64,000 bases of DNA from Bacteroides ndongoniae (GCF_900108345.1 NZ_FNVV01000014.1:1659664-1723663); one strand, 5' to 3'; shown: positions 42,184-51,422, numbered from the stretch's first letter. Notes: generated by a model from the letters alone, not told the origin. Program-made: numbers and translations.

Positions 42184-42798
42184 ATGCTTCTGAAGCTTTA
42201 TAACAAGAACAACAATCCTGCCGATCTGCAACGCGTTGTCGACCTGCTGAACGACGGGGGACTCCTGATCTATCCGACCGACACCATGTATGCCATCGGC
42301 TGTCACGGACTGAAAGAACGTGCCATCGAACGCATCTGCCGCCTGAAGGACATTGATCCGAAAAAGAACAACCTCTCCATCATCTGTTACGACCTGAGCA
42401 GCATCAGTGAATATGCCAAGGTGGATAATGCGACTTTCAAACTGATGAAACGTAATCTGCCGGGGCCGTTCACTTTCATCCTGAACGGGACGACACGTCT
42501 GCCCAAGATCTTCCGTAACCGGAAAGAAGTGGGTATCCGTATGCCTAACAATCCTATCATTCAGGAAATAGCCCGTCTGCTTGATGCACCCATCATGACT
42601 GCTACCCTGCCGTATGACGAGGATGAAGACATAGAATATGCTACCGATCCAGAACTGATCGATGAAAAATGGGGAGATATCGTCGATCTGGTGATTGACG
42701 GTGGTATCGGAGGAACCGAAGGTTCGACCGTAGTAGATTGTACGCAGGGAGAAGCCGAGATTGTCCGCCAGGGAGCGGGATGGCTGGAAGAGGGATAA
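42184..42798 (+). CDS. TsaC/YrdC/YciO-family L-threonylcarbamoyladenylate synthase-like protein
   Basis: 204 residues from the ATG at 42184; the in-frame ATG at 42076 lies upstream of the promoter and is rejected. LLIYPTDTMYAIGCHGLKER, ICRLKDIDPKKNNLSIICYD, LMKRNLPGPFTFIL, RNRKEVGIRMPNNPIIQEIA and GTEGSTVVDCTQGEAEIVRQ are the family blocks (KR.SxN and PGP..). Reaction in the family: Thr, bicarbonate and ATP to threonylcarbamoyl-AMP for t6A in tRNA. This short YciO-like branch may have a divergent role. Confidence 0.88.
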   Translation: MLLKLYNKNNNPADLQRVVDLLNDGGLLIYPTDTMYAIGCHGLKERAIERICRLKDIDPKKNNLSIICYDLSSISEYAKVDNATFKLMKRNLPGPFTFILNGTTRLPKIFRNRKEVGIRMPNNPIIQEIARLLDAPIMTATLPYDEDEDIEYATDPELIDEKWGDIVDLVIDGGIGGTEGSTVVDCTQGEAEIVRQGAGWLEEG

Positions 42799-42850
42799 AA
42801 AAATGAAGAACCGACTTTAATGAAGAATGAAGAATGTCGGCTTCGCCTCC

Positions 42851-42887
42851 GAATGAAGAATTTTATCCCGCAGGAAATTCTTCATTC
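42851..42887. terminator. Hairpin between convergent genes
   Basis: GAATGAAGAATTT (42851-42863) pairs with AAATTCTTCATTC (42875-42887), 13 bp with an 11-base loop. It sits between the converging TsaC-like and NagB genes, so it could terminate both. It belongs to the GAATGAAGAAT repeat family. Confidence 0.45.
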
Positions 42888-42914
42888 TTCATTCCTCATT
42901 CTTCATTAAATATT

Positions 42915-43727
42915 TTACTTCAGCAGTGACTCGGGATCGAGATGATCGGCTTCGATATCCTTGAAGTAACGGTATGTACCAACTTTCAGTTCGTCGGTAG
43001 CGGCATCGTCGCAGATAATGATACCCTTTTCGTGCATTTGCAGCGCACTGATGGTCCACATCTGCATGACAGGACCTTCAACGGCATGATACAGGGCACG
43101 GGCCTTGTTGTGACCGTTGACGATAATCATTACTTCGCGGGCACTGAGCACGGTGCCGACACCTACAGTAAGAGCCGTCTTGGGCACTTTGTTCACATCA
43201 TTGTCGAAGAAACGGGAGTTAGCAATGATGGTGTCGGTAGTCAGTGTCTTCTGGCGTGTACGCGATGACAATGACGAACCCGGCTCGTTGAAAGCAATGT
43301 GTCCGTCGGGACCAATACCGCCCATAAAGAGGTCGATTCCTCCGTACGACTTAATCTTCTCTTCGTAACGGGCACACTCGGCGTCGAGGTCGGCAGCATT
43401 GCCATTCAGTATATTGGTATTTTCAGGTTTAATGTCAATGTGGCTGAAGAAATTGTTCCACATAAAAGAGTAATAGCTTTCGGGATGCTCTTTCGGCAGG
43501 CCTACATACTCGTCCATGTTGAACGTAACAACATTCTGGAAAGAAACCAGTCCTTTCTTGTTCAAGTCAATCAGTTCCCGGTACATGCCCAGCGGTGACG
43601 AACCTGTAGGACAACCCAAAACAAAAGGTTTTTCCGGTGTGGGATTGGCAGCTTTGATTTTAGCGGCTACATAGTGAGCAGCCCACTTCGATACGGATTG
43701 ATAATCCGGCTGAATGATTAGTCTCAT
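42915..43727 (-). CDS. nagB: Glucosamine-6-phosphate deaminase
   Basis: 270 residues, the usual length for NagB. MRLIIQPDYQSVSKWAAHYV, VLGCPTGSSPLGMYRELIDL, VVTFNMDEYVGLPKEHPESY (catalytic Asp in NMDEY), LFMGGIGPDGHIAFNEPGSS (the Gly-rich and His-containing loop) and VGVGTVLSAREVMII are diagnostic. Reaction: GlcN-6-P to fructose-6-P plus ammonia, letting amino sugars enter glycolysis. It is a single gene on the minus strand with intergenic TTAATGGTTAATG repeats on its 5' side. Confidence 0.96.
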   Translation of the reverse strand: MRLIIQPDYQSVSKWAAHYVAAKIKAANPTPEKPFVLGCPTGSSPLGMYRELIDLNKKGLVSFQNVVTFNMDEYVGLPKEHPESYYSFMWNNFFSHIDIKPENTNILNGNAADLDAECARYEEKIKSYGGIDLFMGGIGPDGHIAFNEPGSSLSSRTRQKTLTTDTIIANSRFFDNDVNKVPKTALTVGVGTVLSAREVMIIVNGHNKARALYHAVEGPVMQMWTISALQMHEKGIIICDDAATDELKVGTYRYFKDIEADHLDPESLLK

Positions 43728-43880
43728 GTCTGATTAATTTATAAGGTTAGTAATGATATCAAAAATTAATGGTTAATGATTAATGACTAATGGTTAATGA
43801 ATGATGGTGGATAAAGAGGTGCACTAAATTAAAGGGCCACTCTCATTGATCGTTTACCATTGATCATTAACCATTACCGA
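43728..43880. repeat. TTAATG-type repeats between nagB and flavoprotein genes
   Basis: 153 bp with AAATTAATGGTTAATGATTA, AATGGTTAATGAATGATGGT, and CATTGATCGTTTACCATTGA / TGATCATTAACCATTACC inverted pieces. It is the last sizeable block of this repeat family when reading to the right. Confidence 0.6.
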
Positions 43881-45080
43881 TTATTTTCTGTCCTTCTTCA
43901 GGCGATCGGCCATGGCACGCGCCAGGTTCTCGCACTGTTCGTAAGTAATGTCTTTCATGGCCTGCTTCATCTCAACAGGGTCACCTACTATCTCCAGCTT
44001 GCTCTTCTCGGCAAATTCGGCCATACGTTTTACGGCAGCACCGGCCCAGGTAAACGAACCGAAATAGCCGAAATAACGGCCTTTCACCTCACGCAGCAAT
44101 ATTTTGGAAAGCAACGAATCGACTTCGGGATATATCTGGTTGCTGTACGTAGGACTGCCGACAATGAGACCACGGTATTTGAATATATCCATCAGGATGT
44201 ACGAAGGATTGCTCTTGCTGACGTTGTGCATCACAATGTTCTTGATGCCCTGTGCGGACAGTTCGGCTGCAATGGCTTCGGCCATCTGTTCTGTATTTCC
44301 GTACATGCTACCATAAGCGATGACAACACCTTCTTCAGCTTCGTAACGGCTGAGACGGTCGTAAACGCCTACCACACGGGCAATGTTTTCTGTCCATACC
44401 GGTCCGTGAGTGGAACAGATAGTGGTGATGGGCAGATGACCAAGCTTGGCCAGTGCTTTCTGCACAGGATTGCCGTACTTACCCACAATGTTGGAATAAT
44501 AGCGTACCATCTCGTCCCAATAGCGGTCCAGATTGATGCGTGTGTCCAGGAAACCGCCATCCAGCGTTCCGAAACAGCCGAAAGCATCGCCGGCAAACAG
44601 AATACCGTCAGTCTCGTCGAACGTCATCATCGTTTCGGGCCAGTGCACCATTGGTGTCAGATAGAAACGCAATTTGTGATGTCCCAGGTCGAGGTATGAC
44701 TCATCTTTCACCTCGTAACGGTCGCCCGTCACGCCGTAATAGCCTTCAATCATGCCGAACGTCTGCTTGTTGCCCACAATCACAATGTCGGGATAATGTT
44801 GCTTGATCAGGCGGATCGAACCGGAATGGTCAGGCTCCATGTGATTGATGATGAGGTATTGAATAGGACGGTCGCCTATGATACAACGGATCTTGCGCAG
44901 ATAAGTCTCGAAGAAACAGGCATCTACCGTATCGACCAGTGCCACGATATCATCGTCTATCAGATAAGAGTTATAAGAAACGCCGTAAGGCAGCGGCCAC
45001 ATACCTTCGAAAAGATGTTTGTTGCGGTCGTTCACTCCTACGTAATGAACTTTTCCTTTAATCAATGTTTTCTGATTCAT
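43881..45080 (-). CDS. FprA-type A flavoprotein (flavodiiron protein)
   Basis: 399 residues. The N-terminal metallo-beta-lactamase-like domain carries the diiron motif HMEPDHSG (NHMEPDHSGSIRL), LVDTVDACF and FAGDAFGCFGTLDGGF. The C-terminal flavodoxin domain has YGSMYGNTEQMAEAIAAELS and GLIVGSPTYSNQIYPEVDSL. Reaction: four-electron reduction of oxygen to water (or NO to N2O), protecting strict anaerobes. CAAAAATA at 45121-45128 would be a minus-strand -7 box, but no -33 partner is seen. Confidence 0.95.
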   Translation of the reverse strand: MNQKTLIKGKVHYVGVNDRNKHLFEGMWPLPYGVSYNSYLIDDDIVALVDTVDACFFETYLRKIRCIIGDRPIQYLIINHMEPDHSGSIRLIKQHYPDIVIVGNKQTFGMIEGYYGVTGDRYEVKDESYLDLGHHKLRFYLTPMVHWPETMMTFDETDGILFAGDAFGCFGTLDGGFLDTRINLDRYWDEMVRYYSNIVGKYGNPVQKALAKLGHLPITTICSTHGPVWTENIARVVGVYDRLSRYEAEEGVVIAYGSMYGNTEQMAEAIAAELSAQGIKNIVMHNVSKSNPSYILMDIFKYRGLIVGSPTYSNQIYPEVDSLLSKILLREVKGRYFGYFGSFTWAGAAVKRMAEFAEKSKLEIVGDPVEMKQAMKDITYEQCENLARAMADRLKKDRK

Positions 45081-45139
45081 AACATTATATAATTAGATGA
45101 ATTCTACCTTCAAAATGCCACAAAAATACAAAAATTTTC

Positions 45140-46078
45140 TCATATATCATATTTCTTTCCCTGATAAGCCCCCAGCTGACGCATTCTTTTTTGCAGGCGG
45201 TGGTTGAACTCGTAGTTCTTCAGCCCCCAATCGGGGGCTACCAGCAGTTCCTTGGGCGACTGTGAAACAAAACGCTCCAGTACCAGGTCGGGACGCAAAT
45301 GTTCTACATAATCGACAACCAGCTCCACATACTCGTCTACATCAAACAGATGAAAGTCTTCGGGTGTGTGTTCGTATTCAGCTGCCATACGGGTACCGCG
45401 TATCAACTGCAACTGATGCATCTTCAGTGTAGTGAGAGGCAAAGATGACACGGCTGCCGCCTGGGCTACAATGTCGGCATGCGTCTCGCCTGGCAAACCG
45501 AGAATGACGTGCCCTCCGGTCAGGATGCCACAGGCAGCCGTACGCTCCACCGTATTGCAAGTCACCTCGAACGTATGTCCGCGGTTGATGCGACGCAAAG
45601 TGACATCGGACGTCGACTCGATGCCATATTCAACAATCAGGAACACCTGACGGTTCAATTCTTCCAGATAATGCAACAGAGAATCGGGCATGCAGTCGGG
45701 ACGGGTACCGATCACCAGCCCTACTACATCATCCACCGACAAGGCTTCCTCGTACTTACACTTCAGTGAGTCCAGTTCGCCATACGTGTTGGTATATGCC
45801 TGAAAATAAGCCAGGTATTTCATTTCGGGATATTTATGCGCAAAAAACACCTTCCCTTCTTCCAATTGCCGGGTAACACTTTTCTCTGTCCGGCAATACT
45901 CAGGATTGAACGTCTGGTTGTTGCAGTAAGTGCAACCGCCATAGCCAACCGTTCCGTCACGGTTGGGACAAGTGAAGCCGGCATTCAGCGAAATTTTCTG
46001 TACCTTATAGGGAAAATAACGCTTCAGAAACGTGGGAAAATCATTATAAAGGACTGGCATATTCTCTGTATTATTCAT
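45140..46078 (-). CDS. Radical SAM protein, TIGR01212/YhcC type
   Basis: 312 residues from the ATG at 46078 (NNTENMPVLYNDFPTFLKRY); a start at 46129 would add repeat-free but unmatched residues. The cluster motif is CPNRDGTVGYGGCTYCNN (CxxxxxxxxxCxxC), as in the YhcC-like family. VFLIVEYGIESTSDVTLRRI, GGHVILGLPGETHADI and LKMHQLQLIRGTRMAAEY follow. Family role: a tRNA- or sulfur-related radical enzyme, the reaction not firmly known. It is convergent in context with the flavoprotein gene and has a single-gene layout. Confidence 0.9.
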   Translation of the reverse strand: MNNTENMPVLYNDFPTFLKRYFPYKVQKISLNAGFTCPNRDGTVGYGGCTYCNNQTFNPEYCRTEKSVTRQLEEGKVFFAHKYPEMKYLAYFQAYTNTYGELDSLKCKYEEALSVDDVVGLVIGTRPDCMPDSLLHYLEELNRQVFLIVEYGIESTSDVTLRRINRGHTFEVTCNTVERTAACGILTGGHVILGLPGETHADIVAQAAAVSSLPLTTLKMHQLQLIRGTRMAAEYEHTPEDFHLFDVDEYVELVVDYVEHLRPDLVLERFVSQSPKELLVAPDWGLKNYEFNHRLQKRMRQLGAYQGKKYDI

Positions 46079-46171
46079 TATCTGCGGACAAATGTAAGAA
46101 ATACCCTGCAAACAGGCAACCTTCAGCATGCGGTGTTGTTATTCATCGCATGCAAGCTTACTATAAAATGA

Positions 46172-46202
46172 TTGTATTTATCAGAGGGAATCAGTATATT
46201 TG
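46172..46202 (+). promoter_or_regulatory. Promoter of the Rpn-family gene
   Basis: TTG (46172-46174), 20 bp, then TATATTTG (46195-46202) fits the consensus. The ATG at 46226 is 24 bp further on. Confidence 0.7.
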
Positions 46203-46225
46203 CAAAAAACTAAAAAACGTATCGT

Positions 46226-47167
46226 ATGGCACAAAGCAAGTATATCCGTTTTGACTGGGCTATGAAACGCCTGTTACGCAATAAAGTGAACTTCGGCGTA
46301 CTCGAAGGTTTACTCACCACTCTTTTGGGAGAACGCATCACCATACAAAAGCTGCTAGAAAGCGAAAGTAATCAGGCTGACGAATACGATAAATATAACA
46401 GAGTTGACATCCTCGCCGAAAACTCTAAAGGAGAAATTATACTGATAGAAGTACAAAACAACAATGAATATGCTTACTTCCAACGTATGTTATTCGGCAC
46501 CTCCAAACTCGTAACAGAATATATCAACCGAGGAGACGGATATGACAAAGTGCGCAAAGTATACAGTGTAAACATTGTATATTTCACATTAGGCCACGGA
46601 ACAGATATAGTATATCACGGAAAAACTGAATTCAGAGGGATACATAATGGTGAATTACTGGAACTAAGTCCGTTTCAGAAACAGACTTTCAAAGTGAACG
46701 AAGTCAGTCAGCTGTATCCAGAATACTATATTTTAAAAGTTAATGACTTCAACCGTGTAGCCAAAACGCCATTAGAAGAATGGATTTACTATCTGAATAC
46801 AGGAGATGTGCCTGAAGGTGCCTCTGCACCCGGATTGGAAGAAGTCAAAGAAAGATTGAAACTGGATCGTATGACCAAAACAGAACTGGATGCTTATTAT
46901 CGCCATCTGGACAACATTGTCATTTTACGAGATAATATTTTTACAGAAAGAGAAGAGGGAAGAGCTGAGGGAAGAGCTGAGGGAAGAGCTGAAGGAAGGG
47001 CTGAAGGAAGGGCTGAAGGAAGGGCTGAAGGACGAGCTGAAGGAAGGGTTGAAGGTGAAAGAATAAAACAACTGGAAATAGCACGTAACCTGAAAAAACT
47101 AGGATTAAACACAGAAGCTATTTGTCAAGCCACAGGTTTATCTCCCCAGGAAGTAGAAGGTTTGTAG
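46226..47167 (+). CDS. Rpn family PD-(D/E)XK nuclease / putative transposase with EGRA repeats
   Basis: 313 residues. The nuclease core has KYIRFDWAMKRLLRNKVNFG, then VDILAENSKGEIILIEVQNN with the catalytic D and ExQ, and NEYAYFQRMLFGTSKLVTEY. Residues about 243-279 are eight or so tandem EGRA/EGR units encoded by a 12-bp repeat, then a helical end. Family knowledge: Rpn proteins promote recombination and behave as non-mobile PDDEXK_2 transposase-like nucleases; repeat number often varies between strains. It is monocistronic with its own promoter. The repeat is a likely site of replication slippage. Confidence 0.9.
   Translation: MAQSKYIRFDWAMKRLLRNKVNFGVLEGLLTTLLGERITIQKLLESESNQADEYDKYNRVDILAENSKGEIILIEVQNNNEYAYFQRMLFGTSKLVTEYINRGDGYDKVRKVYSVNIVYFTLGHGTDIVYHGKTEFRGIHNGELLELSPFQKQTFKVNEVSQLYPEYYILKVNDFNRVAKTPLEEWIYYLNTGDVPEGASAPGLEEVKERLKLDRMTKTELDAYYRHLDNIVILRDNIFTEREEGRAEGRAEGRAEGRAEGRAEGRAEGRAEGRVEGERIKQLEIARNLKKLGLNTEAICQATGLSPQEVEGL
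46956..47060 (+). repeat. 12-bp coding tandem repeat (EGRA units)
   Basis: About eight copies of GGAAGAGCTGAG / GGAAGGGCTGAA in frame, giving EGRAEGRA and so on in the Rpn protein. The sub-types group together, suggesting recent expansion by slippage. Confidence 0.85.
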
Positions 47168-47301
47168 TTACAAATCTGATACAGACTCAAATAAAGGAAG
47201 CCAATATCATCATTGATAGAATTTACGTATTCCATCCCATAAATATTCAACAGGAGATAACACTTCAAAAGAGCATCTTTGCCAAAAAGGAGCTTTGCGG
47301 C

Positions 47302-47331
47302 TTGCTTTTCGGCCAAGAATGTGTACCTTTG
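47302..47331 (+). promoter_or_regulatory. Promoter of the DPP4 gene
   Basis: TTG (47302-47304), 19 bp, then TACCTTTG (47324-47331), matching the consensus. The start codon at 47361 lies 29 bp beyond the -7 box. Confidence 0.75.
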
Positions 47332-47360
47332 CCCTTGTCAACCCTAAAGGAAAAACTATC

Positions 47361-49574
47361 ATGAGACAAATAAGTATCGTATTTCTCCTCTGCCTGCTCA
47401 CACTGACAGGCTTTGCCCAAAACGGCCAAACAAATATCGAACTAAAAGATATCGTGTCCGGACAATATCGCGCCGAAAATATTTATGGCGTTATCCCCAT
47501 CCCGGGTGATGGCGAACACTATTCGCAGATGAATGCTGATCGGACACAAATCATCAAATACTCCTTTAAAACCGGCAAACAGGTAGAAGTACTGTTTGAC
47601 GCAACAACTGCACGTGAGTGTCCGTTCAAGACATTCGACAGTTACAGCTTCTCGCCAGACGGAAGTATGCTGCTCATTGCTACAGAAACGACTCCCATAT
47701 ATCGCCGTTCGTACACAGCCGTACACTATCTGTACAGTCTGAAACGTAACATCGACGGTAAAATCAACAACGTTGTAGAACGCCTTTCGGACGGAGGACC
47801 GCAACAGGTACCCGTATTCTCGCCGGACGGAAGTATGGTAGCCTTTGTACGCGACAACAACATCTTCCTCGTGAAACGTTACTTCGGCAACAGCGAAAGC
47901 CAGGTGACAAAGGACGGCAAACGCAACGAAATACTGAACGGTATCCCCGACTGGGTTTATGAAGAGGAGTTTGCCTTCAACTGTGCATTGGAATTCAGTG
48001 CCGACAGCAAAATGTTGGCTTTTATCCGCTTCGATGAAAGCCAGGTACCCTCCTACTCTTTCCCCCTCTTTGCCGGACAGGCTCCGCACATCAGTGCTTT
48101 CGAAAAATATCCGGGTGAATACACCTACAAATATCCCAAGACAGGCGAAGCTAACTCGAAAGTAAGCGTACACACTTTCGACATCAAGACGAAAGTAACC
48201 CGTAAGATGCAGGTTCCATTGGACGAAGATGGATACATTCCCCGCATCCGCTTCACACAAGACCCGAACAAACTGGCCATCATGACACTGAACCGTCACC
48301 AGAACCGTCTTGACCTGTACTTCGGCGATCCGCGCAGTACGGTCTGTAAACTGGCTTTGCGTGACGAAAGTGATACCTATATCAACGAAAGCGTATTCGA
48401 CAATATTGTTTTCTACCCCGAACACTTCAGCTTTGTCAGCGAACGCAGCGGTTTCAACCACCTCTATTGGTACAGTATGGGAGGTAATCTGGTAAAACAG
48501 GTGACCGACGGACAATATGAAGTAAAAGAATTCTTAGGTTATGCACCCGAAGAGGGAGCCTTCTATTTCACAAGCAATGAAGAAAGTCCGATGCGTACAG
48601 CAGTCTACAAAATAGACCGTAAGGGCAAGAAAATCAAGCTGTCTACTAAAGAAGGAACCAATAGTGCACAATTCAGTACGGACATGAAATACTTCATGAA
48701 CCGCTATTCGAATGCCAATACTCCTACCGTAATCACTTTGAACGACAATACAGGAAAAGTACTGACCACCCTGGTAGACAATGCTTCGCTGAAGAAGAAA
48801 CTGGCAGCCTGCCAGATGCCACAAAAGGAGTTCTTCACTTTCCAGACTTCGGAAGGAGTGAAACTGAATGGCTGGATGCTGAAACCCGCCAATTTCTCAG
48901 CTTCCACAAAGTATCCTGTCATTCAATACCAATACAGCGGCCCTGGATCGCAAGAGGTGAAGGATGCCTTCAACATCAGTTGGGAGAATTATATGGCTTC
49001 GCAAGGATACATCGTAGTTTGTGTAGACGGACGTGGCACAGGTGGACGCGGTGCTGAATTTGCCAAATGTACTTACCTGAACTTAGGTGTAAAGGAAGCT
49101 CGCGACCAAGTGGAAACAGCCCTCTATCTGGGTACGCTGCCGTATGTAGACAAGAATCGTATCGGCATCTGGGGATGGAGCTTCGGAGGCTACATGACAC
49201 TGATGAGCATGAGCGAAGGCAGACCGGTGTTCAAAGCGGGTGTAGCAGTAGCAGCCGTCACCGACTGGAACTATTATGATACCATCTACGGCGAACGTTT
49301 CATGCGTACTCCCAAAGAAAACGGAGAAGGTTACAAAGCCTCTTCGGCCATTACACGTGCCGACAAACTGAGCGGAAACCTGTTGCTGGTACATGGTATG
49401 GCCGATGACAACGTACACTACCAGAACTGTGCTGAATATGCCGAACAGCTGGTTCAGCTGGGCAAGCAGTTTGACATGCAAATCTACACCAACCGGAACC
49501 ACAGTATTTTCGGCGGTAATACACGTCTGCACCTGTACACCAAACTGACTAATTTCTTCAAAAATAACCTTTAA
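47361..49574 (+). CDS. Dipeptidyl peptidase IV (S9B family)
   Basis: 737 residues from the ATG at 47361; an in-frame ATG at 47295 lies upstream of the promoter and is rejected. A signal peptide (QISIVFLLCLLTLTGFAQN) leads into the eight-bladed propeller (DSYSFSPDGSMLLIATETTP, PVFSPDGSMVAFVRDNNIFL, PDWVYEEEFAFNC with the Glu-Glu substrate clamp). The catalytic domain has GWSFGGYMTLMS (Ser607), GMADDNVHYQN (Asp682) and TNRNHSIFGG (His714). Role: periplasmic removal of X-Pro or X-Ala dipeptides in peptide uptake. A 27-bp perfect hairpin follows the stop. Confidence 0.95.
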   Translation: MRQISIVFLLCLLTLTGFAQNGQTNIELKDIVSGQYRAENIYGVIPIPGDGEHYSQMNADRTQIIKYSFKTGKQVEVLFDATTARECPFKTFDSYSFSPDGSMLLIATETTPIYRRSYTAVHYLYSLKRNIDGKINNVVERLSDGGPQQVPVFSPDGSMVAFVRDNNIFLVKRYFGNSESQVTKDGKRNEILNGIPDWVYEEEFAFNCALEFSADSKMLAFIRFDESQVPSYSFPLFAGQAPHISAFEKYPGEYTYKYPKTGEANSKVSVHTFDIKTKVTRKMQVPLDEDGYIPRIRFTQDPNKLAIMTLNRHQNRLDLYFGDPRSTVCKLALRDESDTYINESVFDNIVFYPEHFSFVSERSGFNHLYWYSMGGNLVKQVTDGQYEVKEFLGYAPEEGAFYFTSNEESPMRTAVYKIDRKGKKIKLSTKEGTNSAQFSTDMKYFMNRYSNANTPTVITLNDNTGKVLTTLVDNASLKKKLAACQMPQKEFFTFQTSEGVKLNGWMLKPANFSASTKYPVIQYQYSGPGSQEVKDAFNISWENYMASQGYIVVCVDGRGTGGRGAEFAKCTYLNLGVKEARDQVETALYLGTLPYVDKNRIGIWGWSFGGYMTLMSMSEGRPVFKAGVAVAAVTDWNYYDTIYGERFMRTPKENGEGYKASSAITRADKLSGNLLLVHGMADDNVHYQNCAEYAEQLVQLGKQFDMQIYTNRNHSIFGGNTRLHLYTKLTNFFKNNL

Positions 49575-49577
49575 GAT

Positions 49578-49604
49578 TAATGGAGAATGAATCATTCTCC
49601 ATTA
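49578..49604. other. 27-bp perfect palindrome between dpp4 and lipA
   Basis: TAATGGAGAATGA, one base, TCATTCTCCATTA. It could be a terminator for DPP4 or an attenuator before lipA. There is no T-run, and it uses the same ATGGAGAATG words as the intergenic repeats elsewhere in the window. Confidence 0.6.
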
Positions 49605-49629
49605 TCTATCATCAATCTTAATCATCGAA

Positions 49630-50490
49630 ATGGAAAGAGTACGCAAGCCCGAATGGCTGAAAATAAATATCGGTGCCAACGAACGCTACACCGAAACCAA
49701 ACGTATTGTAGAATCCCACTGCCTGCACACCATCTGCAGTAGCGGCCGTTGTCCCAATATGGGCGAATGCTGGGGAAAAGGGACTGCCACTTTTATGATA
49801 GGCGGCGACATCTGTACCCGAAGCTGTAAATTCTGCAATACGCTGACCGGGAAGCCTCTGCCCCTTGACCCAGGTGAGCCGGCACACGTAGCCGAATCTG
49901 TTTCGCTGATGAAACTGTCGCACGCAGTTGTCACCTCGGTAGACCGTGATGACCTGCCCGACCTTGGAGCTGCTCATTGGGCAAAAACCATTCGGGAAAT
50001 CAGGCGACAGAATCCGGAGACAACCATTGAGGTGCTGATTCCTGACTTTCAGGGACGAAGAGAGCTGGTAGAACAGGTCATAGAAGCCCAGCCCGATATC
50101 ATCTCACACAACATGGAAACGGTACGGCGTATCAGTCCACTGGTACGCAGTGCAGCACGTTATGACACGAGCTTGGAGGTATTGCATCAGATAGCCGAAA
50201 GCGGCATCACTACCAAATCGGGTATCATGGTCGGTTTGGGAGAGACACCGCAAGAAGTAGAAGAACTGATGGACGACCTACGCCGCATCGGATGCCATAT
50301 CCTTACCATCGGCCAATACCTGCAACCCAGCCATAAACATTATCCGGTGGCCGAATACGTCACACCGGCGCAATTTGCCGCATACAAAAAGACAGGACTG
50401 GATAAAGGATTTACGCAGGTAGAAAGCGCTCCGCTGGTACGTTCGTCTTATCATGCCGAAAAACAGATATTGGCTATGAAGAAACGATGA
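49630..50490 (+). CDS. lipA: Lipoyl synthase
   Basis: 286 residues. The auxiliary cluster cysteines are in CLHTICSSGRCPNMGECW, the radical-SAM cluster in CTRSCKFC, and AVVTSVDRDDLPDLGAAHWA, TIEVLIPDFQGRRELVEQVI, SGIMVGLGETPQEVEELMDD and IGQYLQPSHKHYPV are the family blocks. RSSYHAEKQ near the end holds the conserved RSSYHA. Reaction: inserts two sulfurs into octanoyl groups of lipoyl proteins. It follows DPP4 by 55 bp and may share its transcript. Confidence 0.97.
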   Translation: MERVRKPEWLKINIGANERYTETKRIVESHCLHTICSSGRCPNMGECWGKGTATFMIGGDICTRSCKFCNTLTGKPLPLDPGEPAHVAESVSLMKLSHAVVTSVDRDDLPDLGAAHWAKTIREIRRQNPETTIEVLIPDFQGRRELVEQVIEAQPDIISHNMETVRRISPLVRSAARYDTSLEVLHQIAESGITTKSGIMVGLGETPQEVEELMDDLRRIGCHILTIGQYLQPSHKHYPVAEYVTPAQFAAYKKTGLDKGFTQVESAPLVRSSYHAEKQILAMKKR

Positions 50491-50522
50491 AAGTACCACG
50501 AAACCACTTTCCACCCTCAATC

Positions 50523-51422
50523 TTATTCTTCAACAACCAATACCCGGCTATTGGGTAAATCCGGGATATAAATTTTTTCCCCATCGACAGTAATATCGGC
50601 TGGTCCTATCAATGGATTGGCAAGCTTCAGCTGGACGGGTACTATCTGGCGTGTCCGGAGGTCAATCTTACTCAGCTGTGCAGGTGTCCAATTGGTTATA
50701 TAGATTGATTTTTTGTCGGAAGAGAAAGCTATCCCATCGTACTGTCCCGGGGTCTGAACAAATTTTTCTGGTTGAGGAGTATCTAAATTATCTATACGAT
50801 AAATGATATGTTTGTCCTGCGTCTTGCCGTCTGCTGGATACGACGCTACATACATCACTCCGCTGTCTACCAGCAAACCGTTAGGACCAGGAATAGACGT
50901 CCATTCTACCGGAGCACCCGGATTGGCAGGATCGCTGATATCTATCCGGTAAATCTTGTCTGTATTGGTTACAGAAACGTACAGCATATTGCCCGAAGCA
51001 GCCAGGTCGTTGACAAACAAATCTCCCTCGGGAAGACGGATAATCCGAGGATGTTCACCGGGAACAGACAAATGGTAAACTACAATCTTATTGACATCGC
51101 AGACAAAAAGATAACCGTCTCTCTCGAACATGCCTTTCGGTGCGGATAGGTTTCCATCAGCAGGAACAATTATTTCAGTCTTTCCATCCTTGTGCCAGAC
51201 AATATATCCCTTTCCTTCCGAATTAAGCGGATTCAATTCTGACGTGCCAAAATTGGCGATCAAAATACCACCGTTATAGGGATACGTACTTTCACAAAAC
51301 CGTATGCCATCCTGCACTATCGCAACTGGTTCGATTTCCTGAGATACATTTTCGCGTGAGGCCTGCGCCTGTAAATTCACCGACAGCCCTATCAGAGCCA
51401 TCCATAAAAATCCTTTTCTCAT
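50523..51422 (-). CDS. Secreted six-bladed beta-propeller protein (SMP-30/YncE-like)
   Basis: 299 residues from the ATG at 51422; longer in-frame codons upstream have no signal peptide. MRKGFLWMALIGLSVNLQAQ is the signal peptide. The body repeats propeller strands: GILIANFGTSELNPLNSEGK, GYLFVCDVNKIVVYHLSVPG, NMLYVSVTNTDKIYRIDI, GVMYVASYPADGKTQDKHII, and ADITVDGEKIYIPDLPNSRV. No catalytic residues could be assigned. Role unknown, possibly a periplasmic binding or lactonase-like protein. It is preceded on the same strand by the MFS gene, 68 bp away, so they may form an operon. Confidence 0.78.
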   Translation of the reverse strand: MRKGFLWMALIGLSVNLQAQASRENVSQEIEPVAIVQDGIRFCESTYPYNGGILIANFGTSELNPLNSEGKGYIVWHKDGKTEIIVPADGNLSAPKGMFERDGYLFVCDVNKIVVYHLSVPGEHPRIIRLPEGDLFVNDLAASGNMLYVSVTNTDKIYRIDISDPANPGAPVEWTSIPGPNGLLVDSGVMYVASYPADGKTQDKHIIYRIDNLDTPQPEKFVQTPGQYDGIAFSSDKKSIYITNWTPAQLSKIDLRTRQIVPVQLKLANPLIGPADITVDGEKIYIPDLPNSRVLVVEE

